Source: Sunxiuqinia elliptica
GTDB taxonomy: Bacteria > Bacteroidota > Bacteroidia > Bacteroidales > Prolixibacteraceae
Direction of reading: 5' to 3'
Assembly (NCBI RefSeq): GCF_900113005.1
Contig: NZ_FONW01000003.1
Coordinates: forward strand, 62,001 to 126,000
Length of the DNA: 64,000 nt
Shown here: positions 17,955 to 25,887 of the stretch, one piece after another
How the letters are laid out: every line of letters starts with the position of its first letter
Numbering within the stretch: position 1 is the stretch's first letter
Made by a program: the position numbers and the translations under genes
Notes under the pieces: generated by a model
The model's database searches: none
What the model was told of the DNA's origin: nothing
What the model saw: the letters and a program-made list of their open reading frames with translations, nothing else

Positions 17955-18386
17955 CTAAAGGGATACAATAACTGCTCCTGCAACGAGACCAGCAACCAAA
18001 TAGTACACGCGGGATTGTCGAATACGGTTCTTCTCATCAACCAACTTTAGGTTTTCTATCTGCTGGTTTTCCAGTTTTAGATCGTTTTGAAGGAGCTGAT
18101 CATGCCAATAATTAGCTTCCAGTTTTTTGATGGTAATGGCACTGTCAGCAAGTGCTGTTCGCTCTTCAAACAAGCTAATTTTTTGCTGGTAAAGCCCGAG
18201 TTTTTGCTCGTTTATTTCGTTGGCAACAGCACTCTTAAGAAGTGATTTAACCTTTTGGGAAGGAATCACATAAACTGTATCACTTGTATTGTTGGTATAC
18301 GTTTGTCCGGGATTGACTTTGCTACTTTGTGCCATAGCAGACCAGCCTGTTAAAAGGACAAAGCTTAGAATAAGAATTTGTTTCAT
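17955..18386 (-). CDS. Small exported coiled-coil protein with C-terminal membrane segment
   Basis: About 143 residues, of no family I recognise. A signal peptide or N-terminal anchor (MKQILILSFVLLTGWSAMAQ) is followed by a long charged helical region (about 60-120: EINEQKLGLYQQKISLFEERTAL) and a hydrophobic C-terminus YYLVAGLVAGAVIVSL. The start at 18386 avoids seven non-conserved residues from the ATG at 18407. It is the last gene of a four-gene minus-strand cassette headed by a peptidoglycan amidase. A role in the cell envelope, perhaps spanning it during lysis, is inference. Confidence 0.55.
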   Translation of the reverse strand: MKQILILSFVLLTGWSAMAQSSKVNPGQTYTNNTSDTVYVIPSQKVKSLLKSAVANEINEQKLGLYQQKISLFEERTALADSAITIKKLEANYWHDQLLQNDLKLENQQIENLKLVDEKNRIRQSRVYYLVAGLVAGAVIVSL

Positions 18387-18497
18387 CGTATTGGAAATTA
18401 AAATCAATAATAGAAAGTTTGTATAGAAGCTTATTTCTGCTTCAGCAGAGGGACAGCTAATTAGACGACTACTTTTGTCTTTAAATTGAAAGAAGAG

Positions 18498-18905
18498 TTA
18501 AGGCCTTTCATTTAGCATTTCCAGAAGTTGATCGCTATTCGCTTGGTCGATTTCTTCCAACTTTTGCTTTTGGTAGTCATCCAAATGGTTGATTTTTTCG
18601 GAGAGTAAAGCCGATTTATAGTCAATGTATTGCATTTTTGCTTGTAACAAGCGGAATTTGGCATCATATTCTTGCCGGGCTGTTTCCCATTCTTCGCGTT
18701 TTAGGTTATGGTCGGCTTTTATTTGCTCAATCTTTTCTTCGGTTGTTTTCTTTCCAAATATTTTAGATTTCATTCCTGCCCATAAAACTGCAAGGCCACC
18801 TATTAATGTCCCGGGGCCTTCAATTTTGAAGCTGACGAAAATCAGCGAGCCAATAACCGCTAAAATGACCACCCCAATAATGATAACTTTGATATTCTTT
18901 TCCAT
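18498..18905 (-). CDS. Membrane protein with two N-terminal helices and a coiled coil
   Basis: A 135-residue protein with an N-terminal hydrophobic helix (IKVIIIGVVILAVIGSLIFVSF), a second weaker one (GTLIGGLAVLWAGM), and then a long charged helix (about 50-130, EEKIEQIKADHNLKREEWETARQEYDAKF). I do not recognise the family. The topology resembles an inner-membrane spanin or a membrane-anchored coiled-coil partner. It is 8 bp downstream of the holin-like gene and clearly in the same operon. Confidence 0.55.
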   Translation of the reverse strand: MEKNIKVIIIGVVILAVIGSLIFVSFKIEGPGTLIGGLAVLWAGMKSKIFGKKTTEEKIEQIKADHNLKREEWETARQEYDAKFRLLQAKMQYIDYKSALLSEKINHLDDYQKQKLEEIDQANSDQLLEMLNERP

Positions 18906-18913
18906 AGTGCTGT

Positions 18914-19351
18914 TTAATTGGGTTCATCGCCTACAACTTCCTTACCTTCGGCGGTATAATTGGATTGAGTGGCATTTGATTGCATTGTGCTAGCTGTAAT
19001 TTTAGCCAGTTCCTCGCGTGTTTTATTATCTTCCTTGATGATTTTCTCATCGTTGCGGTCTTTCTGATCCATCACCCGGAAGATTTCTTTCATACCAAAT
19101 ATTAATCCCCAAATGGTTGTATTGAAGGTTACCCATTGTGCTCCATTGATTCCTAATTCGTAGGTTTGACCGCCAACTTCAACCATTTTATGACAGATTA
19201 ACAGGTAGGTGGAGACCCAGGTTCCTGCAATTAATCCCCATAACTTGACGGAAATGAGCGTAAACATGAGTTTGGAGAACCATTTCAACCAAAATTCCTT
19301 TTGAATGATGGTGTAGAATTCTTCTTGGTTGATATTGCTTTTTTTATTCAT
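18914..19351 (-). CDS. Holin-like membrane protein
   Basis: A 145-residue protein with about two membrane segments (FSKLMFTLISVKLWGLIAGTWVSTYLLI and VTFNTTIWGLIFGMKEIFRV) and a long hydrophilic C-terminal tail rich in K, E, D and T. Its start overlaps the stop of the amidase gene by 4 bp (ATGA), so the two are translationally coupled. A small two-helix membrane protein coupled to a leaderless amidase suggests a holin function. This rests on context and topology, not on a recognised family. Confidence 0.55.
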   Translation of the reverse strand: MNKKSNINQEEFYTIIQKEFWLKWFSKLMFTLISVKLWGLIAGTWVSTYLLICHKMVEVGGQTYELGINGAQWVTFNTTIWGLIFGMKEIFRVMDQKDRNDEKIIKEDNKTREELAKITASTMQSNATQSNYTAEGKEVVGDEPN

Positions 19352-20076
19352 GACTTTAGGGTTAATTTTAACAGTTTAGACCAGGTTTGAGGGCCAACAA
19401 TGCCGTCTGCGATAAGTTGATTGTCGGTTTGAAATCGACGAATTGCAGATTGGGTTCTTGTTCCGATAATGCCATCTGCTTTTCCACAGTTATAACCCAG
19501 TTCATTAAGACGAGACTGAATTTCAGGGATTGTCTTTTCAATGTTTTCAGGGTTTTCTTGTGCACTTAGATGCCCACGCTTGTTTTCAACCCACTCTTGC
19601 ATGACAAAGCCTGGGCAGGCCGGTTTCCCGAAATGATAGTGTCCGAAAATATCGCTAGAGTTTAGCTGGAGACTTTCAAGCAGAAAGTCTACGAGATCAT
19701 TGGTTGATTTTATTTGCTCTAAGGTTGGTTCACTGGTGCCCATATCATATCCCGGACCAGAGAAGTTTCCTTGTAGCATAATTCCAATTCCACTGGTATT
19801 TTGACCTTTGCAATGCCAAACAATATCGGATAGCTCGTTGGCTTGGATAATTTCACCATCTTTTCGAATAGCATAGTGATAACACAGGTGCGGGCATCCC
19901 TTAGGCGTGATGTGATTTTGGGGGCTAACCGAAATGTGATAAGTATTTACATTTTCGATTGAACTTTCACCCAGTTCCTGATGAATAATGATTTTATTGA
20001 TCTGGCGAAGGTCCCGCTTTTTCCATACTCGAGAAGAATGCCAGGGAAGTTCTTTAATGAGATTTTTAATTTGCAT
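19348..20076 (-). CDS. N-acetylmuramoyl-L-alanine amidase (Amidase_2) with peptidoglycan-binding domain
   Basis: A 242-residue cell-wall hydrolase. The zinc amidase domain (about 20-165) has KIIIHQEL with His32 and GHYHFGKPACPG with His146/His148 and Cys154. A C-terminal PG_binding_1 domain (about 183-238) has SRLNELGYNCGKADGIIGTRTQSAIRRFQ. There is no signal peptide, so the enzyme would need a holin-like exit route, as phage endolysins do. The next gene encodes a holin-like protein with overlapping start. It lies next to tRNA-Pro, which is compatible with a domesticated phage lysis cassette. Confidence 0.88.
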   Translation of the reverse strand: MQIKNLIKELPWHSSRVWKKRDLRQINKIIIHQELGESSIENVNTYHISVSPQNHITPKGCPHLCYHYAIRKDGEIIQANELSDIVWHCKGQNTSGIGIMLQGNFSGPGYDMGTSEPTLEQIKSTNDLVDFLLESLQLNSSDIFGHYHFGKPACPGFVMQEWVENKRGHLSAQENPENIEKTIPEIQSRLNELGYNCGKADGIIGTRTQSAIRRFQTDNQLIADGIVGPQTWSKLLKLTLKS

Positions 20077-20239
20077 AAGCTTGAGGGTTAAGTGAATTGC
20101 TATACAAATTACTAAATTGAACTAAAAAATTCAACTGTCTAATTTTTTTAGTAGGGAGTTTTTTCTTGTAAGCGACAAGAAATCCTTTGAATTTTTCGAA
20201 CATTTGTGACGAAAGTTGTACATTTGTTCCGCTCAAAAT

Positions 20240-20313
20240 CGGGATGTAGCGCAGTCTGGTAGCGTACTTCGTTCGGGACGAAGGGGTCGCTGGTTCGAAT
20301 CCAGTCATCCCGA
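20240..20313 (+). tRNA. tRNA-Pro(CGG)
   Basis: A 74-nt cloverleaf. The acceptor stem is CGGGATG/CATCCCG. The D arm contains AGCGCAGTCTGGTAGCGT. The anticodon stem CTTCG/CGAAG has loop TTCGGGA, giving anticodon CGG. The T arm is CTGGTTCGAATCCAG. The 3' CCA is not encoded. Confidence 0.95.
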
Positions 20314-20548
20314 CATTCTCTGATGACAATTTGCTTATTGAAAGCGGATTGTCATTTTTTTATCAATACAGACAGACTCTATTTTCTAATTTGGTTGTTT
20401 TGGGATGTGAATTTGAAACTGATCTGCGTTTGGATATCTAATTAAGGATATGTCAAAGAACATTTCTGTTGTAGTGGATATTTTATTGAGAATAAAACAT
20501 ATGTTTCATTTGAAACTTGTAGTTTTGAATTCAATTAAATATTTTTTA

Positions 20549-21559
20549 ATGGCACATACGTTAAAACTTCATATCTGGAAGGTTCTCCTAAAGCCTTCGA
20601 TGACAAAACAAAAAGATGTACCGAATGAAATGTTACTTAATAGAATTAAAGCAATAAATGGTACCGAAAGTGGTGATCCTTATATTGCTTTTGCCAAAGG
20701 GTATATCGAGTCTTTCAATGGCAGGTTTGCTAAGAATAGGAAAAGAACAAAATCATTTGCACCTATAGTAGAAAAGATTTACACTAAAAGCAATCAAAAC
20801 TTAATTTATGGTTTTCTTCAAGGAGGCCCGACTGGCATAGAACAGTACATTAAACCAAACTCTGACTATAAAAGAGATTCAACGGATGTTGGAGTGGATG
20901 ACGTAGTTAATTTAGATTACTATTTTCATTTTTGGATTCCTGCTGATACGAATTATGCTTATATCATGCTGCAAAGCTACAGTGAAGTTAACAGGGGGAT
21001 AGCTGGGCCTTTTTTTGAACATCTACATGAATTCTTAGGAAAGTACGGGTATATTATGAGGGGTAAGGAGCCGAAAGTCCCTAAACCAATCAAGGAGATG
21101 TTTATGGAAGAGAGCGTCATAATAGGGATGGATATAATAAAAGACAGAACAAGTCCAGCAGATAGAAAAAGATTCAATCAGGCTCTGCATGAATCAGAAA
21201 AAGCAAAGTTTAAGCTTAGTGTTTCTGGAATTTCAATGCCTTTTTCATGGTTTCAGAAGCATTTCAAAATGAGTAAAAGGGGGAATCCCTTTTTTATCGA
21301 TTTATCAGAGTTAGGAATAACGGATCCCAACGATTATATAGCAAATGTTAGATACAGAGATCCTATTACTAATACTTCTACTCAGGCAAAACTATCAGAT
21401 TTATTGAATATTCGGCCTACAATTGTACTTCCTGAAAGTGTAAAGAAAAAGGGCTCTGAATACCCTGATCTGGATAAAGTTTTTGTATTTTGTAATCAGC
21501 AACTTCAGATGCTTTTACTCGAAGAAAAATACGCGACGGTAGATGAATATCAAGGTTAA
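20549..21559 (+). CDS. Unknown protein, first gene of a two-gene cassette beside tRNA-Pro
   Basis: A 336-residue, mostly charged, soluble protein that I do not assign to a family. I start at the ATG at 20549 (MAHTLKLHIWKVLLKP). The frame is open to an ATG at 20450, but the extra 33 residues look random. Visible stretches are FLQGGPTGIEQYI, VVNLDYYFHFWIPADTNYAYIMLQSYSE and GPFFEHLHEFL. The gene is AT-rich compared with its neighbours. Its end overlaps the following membrane-protein gene by 17 bp in another frame. A cytosolic sensor or toxin-type protein coupled to a membrane protein resembles anti-phage modules (inference only). Confidence 0.6.
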   Translation: MAHTLKLHIWKVLLKPSMTKQKDVPNEMLLNRIKAINGTESGDPYIAFAKGYIESFNGRFAKNRKRTKSFAPIVEKIYTKSNQNLIYGFLQGGPTGIEQYIKPNSDYKRDSTDVGVDDVVNLDYYFHFWIPADTNYAYIMLQSYSEVNRGIAGPFFEHLHEFLGKYGYIMRGKEPKVPKPIKEMFMEESVIIGMDIIKDRTSPADRKRFNQALHESEKAKFKLSVSGISMPFSWFQKHFKMSKRGNPFFIDLSELGITDPNDYIANVRYRDPITNTSTQAKLSDLLNIRPTIVLPESVKKKGSEYPDLDKVFVFCNQQLQMLLLEEKYATVDEYQG

Positions 21560-22106
21560 ACAGATATTAAAAGAAGCCCATAAAGCACTCTATACTGAAG
21601 ATACTGGGGATGTTTCAACTATTAAAAAAATCGTAAAGATATTTGTATTTGATCTGTTTCCTGGATTAGTAGCTATTTTTTTGATTTTTACAGATAACAT
21701 ACTTGATTCAAGCTCATCTCTAATTGGAAGTATATTAACCACTTGTTCAATATTTGCAGGGCTATTGTTTAGCTTGATCATTGTAATTGTAGATAAAGCG
21801 AAAAAGATCAAGGAAACTAAGAACGAAGAAGTTTTAAGTGAATTCTATTACTTGAAAAAATATTTGCGTTTTTCAAAGCATTTGATCACCAAAATTTCAT
21901 ACACGATATTAATTTCTTTATTAGTTATTGTCTTTTCTGCTTTTTTGAATTTAAATTTTGGATTGGGAAAATACATTAGTTTTGTATCTACATACAAGCT
22001 GCATATTATCAGCTTCTTTATTTATTACTTTTCCATTCAGTTCATATTATTGATTATAGATATTGTTTCTGATATGTACGACGTCTTTTTAGAAGAAATC
22101 GATTGA
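21543..22106 (+). CDS. Unknown four-helix membrane protein, second gene of the cassette
   Basis: A 187-residue protein with four predicted membrane helices: FVFDLFPGLVAIFLIFTDN, LIGSILTTCSIFAGLLFSLII, ISYTILISLLVIVFSAF and IISFFIYYFSIQFILLIIDIV. There are charged loops between pairs, and the N-terminus of about 35 residues is cytosolic. It belongs to no family I recognise. The start MNIKVKQILKEAHKAL lies within the end of the preceding gene (17-bp overlap), implying coupled translation. The gene is AT-rich. It could be a pore-forming effector or a membrane anchor for the first protein. Confidence 0.6.
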   Translation: MNIKVKQILKEAHKALYTEDTGDVSTIKKIVKIFVFDLFPGLVAIFLIFTDNILDSSSSLIGSILTTCSIFAGLLFSLIIVIVDKAKKIKETKNEEVLSEFYYLKKYLRFSKHLITKISYTILISLLVIVFSAFLNLNFGLGKYISFVSTYKLHIISFFIYYFSIQFILLIIDIVSDMYDVFLEEID

Positions 22107-22148
22107 GTATTTTTGTTTCTTTTTAGCTGAAATAAATGAATCTCAAAA

Positions 22149-23234
22149 TTAAATCTCAGATTCTACATAATAGTGTAGGTTTTCTTTAGTGATAATATCC
22201 AGTGGGAGATACTTTATTGGCTGAACTTTCTTCTTAAAAAGTAAATGGTCAATCAGAAAGTGAATGCCAAAGTAACCTTGTCCTTTAGGGTTTTGGTTGA
22301 TCAAGAAATTGATAACTCCCTCATTTAGGAAAGTCAGGTTTTTCTGAAGTAAATCGTAGCCCACCAACCGAAGTTTCTTGTCTTTTCGTTTTTTGAGGTA
22401 TTCGGCAATGGTATAGGCTTTAGAGTTGGTTACAAAAAAGCCAATAATTGAAGGAACATCAATTAAAAGTTGATCCAGTTTTTTGTAGAAAGCAGCTTTG
22501 TCCGAGCTGTTTTGAAGTTCCAGCCGCATCAGGTTGAATTTATCTTCCTGCTCCTTAAAATAATCCATAAACCCTTGCTCTTTCCGGATCAGGTGGGAGG
22601 AGTTTGGAACATCTTCATCAATGTGTGCCACAACAAAGCTCACCGGCTCTGTTCCAGTAAATCCATAATGCAGCAACTTGGCTGCAACCACGCCACTTTG
22701 ATAAGAATCCTGCCCGATATATGATAGTGGATCGTAATTGGGAATGTGTGTGTTAAAAAGGTTAAAGGGAATATCCTGCCTTTTCCATTCATTTAAATAA
22801 GCAAGTGACTCCCGATAAAAAACAGGAGCCACCAGTATACCATCGTAATTTCCTTCCGTAACGACCTTAGCTTCTTTTTTAAATGACTCCACTTCGAACT
22901 GATTGAAAATATGATAGGTGACCGTTACCCCATATTGAGCCAGTTCTGATTCTGCTTTTGCAATACCACGGATTGGACCATCCCAGAATTCGTCCAAAGC
23001 TGCATCTGGAATTAAAGCTGCAATATTGAACTCTTTTTGGGAAACCAAAGCTCGCGCCAACATATTGGGTTCATAGTTGAGTTCTTTCGCAATGGTTTGG
23101 ACACGTTGTTTCACTTCATCCGAAACCCGTCCACGGTTGTGTAATACGCGGTCGACGGTTCCGGTTGATACATTGGCCTTTTTAGCAATATCTTTAATTC
23201 GAACAACGTTCCTTCTGGGTCTTTTTTGCTCCAT
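22149..23234 (-). CDS. LacI-family transcriptional regulator
   Basis: A 361-residue repressor or activator. The N-terminal HTH and hinge are clear: VRIKDIAKKANVSTGTVDRVLHNRGRVSDEVKQRV and then NYEPNMLARALVS. The sugar-binding domain follows with FNIAALIPDA, GILVAPVFYRES and YIGQDSYQSGVVAAKLL. It lies downstream of the CBM9-like gene on the same strand. Likely operators are the palindrome at 25721-25736 and related sites at 24179-24194 and 23986-24001, placing the MFS transporter and GH20 genes in its regulon (inference). Confidence 0.92.
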   Translation of the reverse strand: MEQKRPRRNVVRIKDIAKKANVSTGTVDRVLHNRGRVSDEVKQRVQTIAKELNYEPNMLARALVSQKEFNIAALIPDAALDEFWDGPIRGIAKAESELAQYGVTVTYHIFNQFEVESFKKEAKVVTEGNYDGILVAPVFYRESLAYLNEWKRQDIPFNLFNTHIPNYDPLSYIGQDSYQSGVVAAKLLHYGFTGTEPVSFVVAHIDEDVPNSSHLIRKEQGFMDYFKEQEDKFNLMRLELQNSSDKAAFYKKLDQLLIDVPSIIGFFVTNSKAYTIAEYLKKRKDKKLRLVGYDLLQKNLTFLNEGVINFLINQNPKGQGYFGIHFLIDHLLFKKKVQPIKYLPLDIITKENLHYYVESEI

Positions 23235-23238
23235 GATT

Positions 23239-23297
23239 TTTGAGTCAAATAAGGCTAGGGAAATTTATGAAACTTCTTTTTGTATTTGAGTCCAAAT
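23239..23297. promoter_or_regulatory. Pair of TTTGAGTCmAAA inverted repeats upstream of the LacI gene
   Basis: TTTGAGTCAAA at 23239-23249 and TTTGAGTCCAAA at 23285-23296 are near-identical partial palindromes 46 bp apart. They lie between the CBM9-like gene and the LacI-type gene. They may bind a regulator of the LacI gene, but they differ from the putative LacI operator. Confidence 0.35.
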
Positions 23298-23935
23298 TAT
23301 AAAAAGACTACTTCTCCAAAATAAGGTGGCTGATGAAAATCAGGCTGTGGTGTCTCAATGTTATTCCAGCTTAAGAAATGGGGTTTGCTTAGGTCGTCGC
23401 CACATTTGTAGAAGTTTGCCCGCGCATTTTTTCCCGACAATTTACTCAGCTGACTGTTTCCGAAAAGTTCAATTGGAAGCTGTATACTTAGCTGCCACTC
23501 AAAGCGAGGAGATTCTTGTCCATTGAGACGTTGAATTTTAGTTTGTGTTTTTATCTTGCTGAGTTGCTCTACGCTCTGAGATGCTCTTTTCTCACGATCT
23601 GGTCCATTAGCTGACAGGCAAGTTCCCAGGCTGTTAAACTCGAAGTTGTAATAGTTTTCTTCTCCATCAAAAATAATGAAGAATTCAACACAGCTATCCG
23701 TGTAAACCGGCTCATTGTGGCGGCTGTAACGCGCTAATATTTCATCTTCGCGGACGGTGTAATGAAGAAAAATATACGCATCGTTATGAGCGATCTTAAA
23801 ATTGACATCATGTATTGTATCTGGTTTTCCCCAAGGAGCAAAGGCTAGTGGGGTAGCTGCTTGTTCTTTTAAAACTTGAGCAATTGCTTCTGGGCCTGAT
23901 ATTGGTGCTTCCAGGCGTGGAATTTCTAATTTCAT
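23297..23935 (-). CDS. CBM9-like (DOMON-fold) carbohydrate-binding protein
   Basis: A 212-residue protein without an evident signal peptide. It fits the carbohydrate-binding family 9-like group of Bacteroidota: APWGKPDTIHDVNFKIAHNDAYIFLHYTVRE, then DSCVEFFIIFDGEENYYNFEFNSLGTCL, and a C-terminal PHFLSWNNIETPQPDFHQPPYFGEVVF. Such proteins often sit beside glycosidases and bind sugar ends. It is transcribed with the LacI regulator, 62 bp away, and divergently from the MFS transporter. Its ligand and location are unclear. Confidence 0.75.
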   Translation of the reverse strand: MKLEIPRLEAPISGPEAIAQVLKEQAATPLAFAPWGKPDTIHDVNFKIAHNDAYIFLHYTVREDEILARYSRHNEPVYTDSCVEFFIIFDGEENYYNFEFNSLGTCLSANGPDREKRASQSVEQLSKIKTQTKIQRLNGQESPRFEWQLSIQLPIELFGNSQLSKLSGKNARANFYKCGDDLSKPHFLSWNNIETPQPDFHQPPYFGEVVFL

Positions 23936-24178
23936 TGGTCTAAAATTAATTGTTCTTGTGTACTAAAATTTGTCTAAGATAGCTTTATTGTTCGAAGTAG
24001 AGAAATGTTACTTATTCTTTGGAAAAAGTGTGTTCCTTCTGTGAAAAAGAAGTACAAAGGTATCTTTTTGATAATAAGAGTTTTGGTTAGAATAGTTGTC
24101 ATTTGTTTAAAAAGGAGTCTCTCGTTAACCTTCTGATATGTATGGCATTGTCTCTATTTGTGACTTTTAGAGATAATT

Positions 24179-24194
24179 GCGTGTTCGTACAATA
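24179..24194. promoter_or_regulatory. Candidate LacI-type operator upstream of the sugar MFS gene
   Basis: GCGTGTTCGTACAATA matches 11 of 16 positions of the perfect palindrome found before GH20, including the central GTGTTCG. It lies about 40 bp upstream of the -7 box of the MFS gene. Confidence 0.45.
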
Positions 24195-24231
24195 TGTGTG
24201 GAAATAGAACGAAAAGTTCATTGTAAAAATA

Positions 24232-24239
24232 TATCTTTG
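24232..24239 (+). promoter_or_regulatory. -7 box of the sugar MFS gene
   Basis: TATCTTTG fits TAnnTTTG and lies 47 bp before the ATG. No good -33 TTTG is seen, which would fit a regulated promoter. Confidence 0.45.
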
Positions 24240-24285
24240 CGGTTTTGCAAAACTAGTAACCACATATAAATCTAAAATTTTGACT

Positions 24286-25500
24286 ATGACTAACAAATCA
24301 GGCAATGATGGGAAAAATTATCTAATCCCTATCATTATTATTGGAGTGATGTTCTTTGCCATCGGATTTGCTTTAGGAATCAATAGTTACCTGATTCCAT
24401 TGTTGAATTCTTCTTTAGGCATTTCTTCTACTGAATCTTACCTTGTATTAGCTGCAACTTTCTCTGCATTTTTACTATTTGGATATCCAGCTTCATTGGT
24501 AATTGGGAAAATTGGCTATAAAAAAACCATGGCGCTTTCGTTTTTGATGTTTGCTCTAGGTTTTTATTTGTTTATTCCATCGGCTAAAAATGAAAGTCTT
24601 GTTCTGTTTTTAATTGCTTCTTTCATTAGCGGTATGGGAAATACTTTCCTTCAAGCATCTGTTAACCCATATATCACGATTTTGGGACCGATTGAAAGTG
24701 CGGCTAAACGGATGAGTATTATGGGAATTGCCAATAAATTGGCGTGGCCTATTGCTCCTCTGTTCTTGGCTTTAGTTATTGGTAAAAACGTCGAAGATGT
24801 GCAGTTAGTTGATATCAACCTGCCATTTATGATTATTATTGGTGTGTTCTTATTGCTGGGAGTTATTGCGCTTTTAGCTCCTCTTCCTGAAGTTAAGGCA
24901 GCCGGTGAAGATGAAGATAGTGTCGATGATTGTCCTTATGCTGCAAACAAAACATCAATCTGGCAATTTCCTCACTTGCTACTAGGCGTGTTGGCTTTGT
25001 TCTTATACGTCGGTGTCGAAACAATTTCGTTGGGAACTTTGGTTGATTATGCAACCAGCTTAGGTTTGGCAAATGCGGAGTACTATGCTTGGATTGCTCC
25101 AATTGGAATGGTTATCGGTTACATCTGTGGAGTTCTGTTTATTCCCAAATTTATTACGCAAGATCAAGCCCTGCGTATCTGTGCTTACCTGGCTTTATTT
25201 GGCTCGGTAATGACGGTAGCGGTTCCTGAGCAATATTCAATTTACTTTATTGCCTTTATGGCTTTGGGATGTTCTTTGATGTGGCCAGCATTGTGGCCGC
25301 TTGCAATGACTGACTTGGGTAAGTTTACCAAAGCAGGTTCATCCTTAATGGTAATTGCAATTGTTGGTGGTGCTATAATTCCAACTGCTTTTGCATTGTT
25401 GAAAGACTCTTTTGGAGCACAAAACGCTTATATGATTTGTATTCCTTGTTTCGTGTACATCCTTTACTATGGAGTTTCAGGACACAAAATCAGAAGTTAA
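24286..25500 (+). CDS. Sugar MFS transporter (FucP/GlcP/NagP-like)
   Basis: About 404 residues with twelve predicted membrane helices. The first is LIPIIIIGVMFFAIGFALGINSYLIPLL, typical of the FHS/sugar MFS group. The loop motif GKIGYKKTMALSFLMFALG and the helix SGMGNTFLQASVNPYITILGP are also diagnostic. It imports a monosaccharide with protons. The neighbouring GH20 suggests N-acetylhexosamine as substrate (inference). The ATG at 24286 is preferred over the upstream TTG at 24280. Confidence 0.88.
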   Translation: MTNKSGNDGKNYLIPIIIIGVMFFAIGFALGINSYLIPLLNSSLGISSTESYLVLAATFSAFLLFGYPASLVIGKIGYKKTMALSFLMFALGFYLFIPSAKNESLVLFLIASFISGMGNTFLQASVNPYITILGPIESAAKRMSIMGIANKLAWPIAPLFLALVIGKNVEDVQLVDINLPFMIIIGVFLLLGVIALLAPLPEVKAAGEDEDSVDDCPYAANKTSIWQFPHLLLGVLALFLYVGVETISLGTLVDYATSLGLANAEYYAWIAPIGMVIGYICGVLFIPKFITQDQALRICAYLALFGSVMTVAVPEQYSIYFIAFMALGCSLMWPALWPLAMTDLGKFTKAGSSLMVIAIVGGAIIPTAFALLKDSFGAQNAYMICIPCFVYILYYGVSGHKIRS

Positions 25501-25523
25501 TTGATTACAAAAAATACTGAGAG

Positions 25524-25549
25524 AAGGTCGCTAACTAGCGGCCTTTTTT
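25524..25549 (+). terminator. Terminator of the sugar MFS gene
   Basis: AAGGTCGCT and AGCGGCCTT form a 9-bp stem with a 4-nt loop, followed by TTTT. Confidence 0.85.
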
Positions 25550-25720
25550 GTTTGGTAATTTTTTATAACGTTGAAGAAGATTCGGACAAGTCGAGCGCTA
25601 TGCGCTTTCCTTTTTGTTCCTAATAAAAGATAGAAAATGGTCCCGCTGCCTGATCCCTTTGCTAAATCACTTTTTATCTTGAATTAACCTACGATTTGAA
25701 CTACGCTTTTTGCGAAAATT

Positions 25721-25736
25721 ATGTGTTCGAACACAT
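25721..25736. promoter_or_regulatory. Perfect 16-bp palindrome, candidate LacI operator of GH20
   Basis: ATGTGTTCGAACACAT is its own reverse complement and has the central CG expected for LacI-family operators. It covers the expected -33 position of the promoter whose -7 box TATATTTG lies at 25746-25753. The LacI gene lies 2.5 kb away in the same locus. Confidence 0.7.
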
Positions 25737-25745
25737 GAGTTTTAA

Positions 25746-25753
25746 TATATTTG
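25746..25753 (+). promoter_or_regulatory. -7 box of the GH20 promoter
   Basis: TATATTTG matches TAnnTTTG exactly and lies 10 bp after the palindrome. Confidence 0.5.
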
Positions 25754-25887
25754 TCGTTGTATGATCCTGGGGACAGCTTAGCCAATAATAACCCCTGAAA
25801 TAGCATAATGGAAAAGTCTCAAGTAGCAGAGGCCTTTTTTGAATAGTATGATTAGATACACACTTAATAAATTAAATCAGTTTCGAA

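Larger units (their letters stand above)
23936..24285. other. Divergent control region between CBM9-like and MFS genes
   Basis: No gene is visible. It holds two sites resembling the GH20 upstream palindrome (TTGTTCGAA around 23988-23996 and GCGTGTTCGTACAATA at 24179-24194) and a -7 box for the MFS gene at 24232-24239. Confidence 0.5.
25501..25887. other. Intergenic region between MFS gene and GH20 gene
   Basis: It contains the MFS terminator (25524-25549), the perfect 16-bp palindrome (25721-25736) and a -7 box (25746-25753). I see no gene in it. The predicted GH20 leader is about 130 nt long. Confidence 0.55.

Noticed and set aside
20066-20329. 87-codon minus-strand frame with MTGFEPATPSSRTKYATRLRYIP
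   Set aside because: It is the antisense of tRNA-Pro, a well-known false protein in many genomes, and also overlaps the amidase start.
20240-22106. Integrative element with att sites at tRNA-Pro
   Set aside because: I found no integrase and no second copy of the tRNA 3' end in the window, so only a transferred cassette is suggested.
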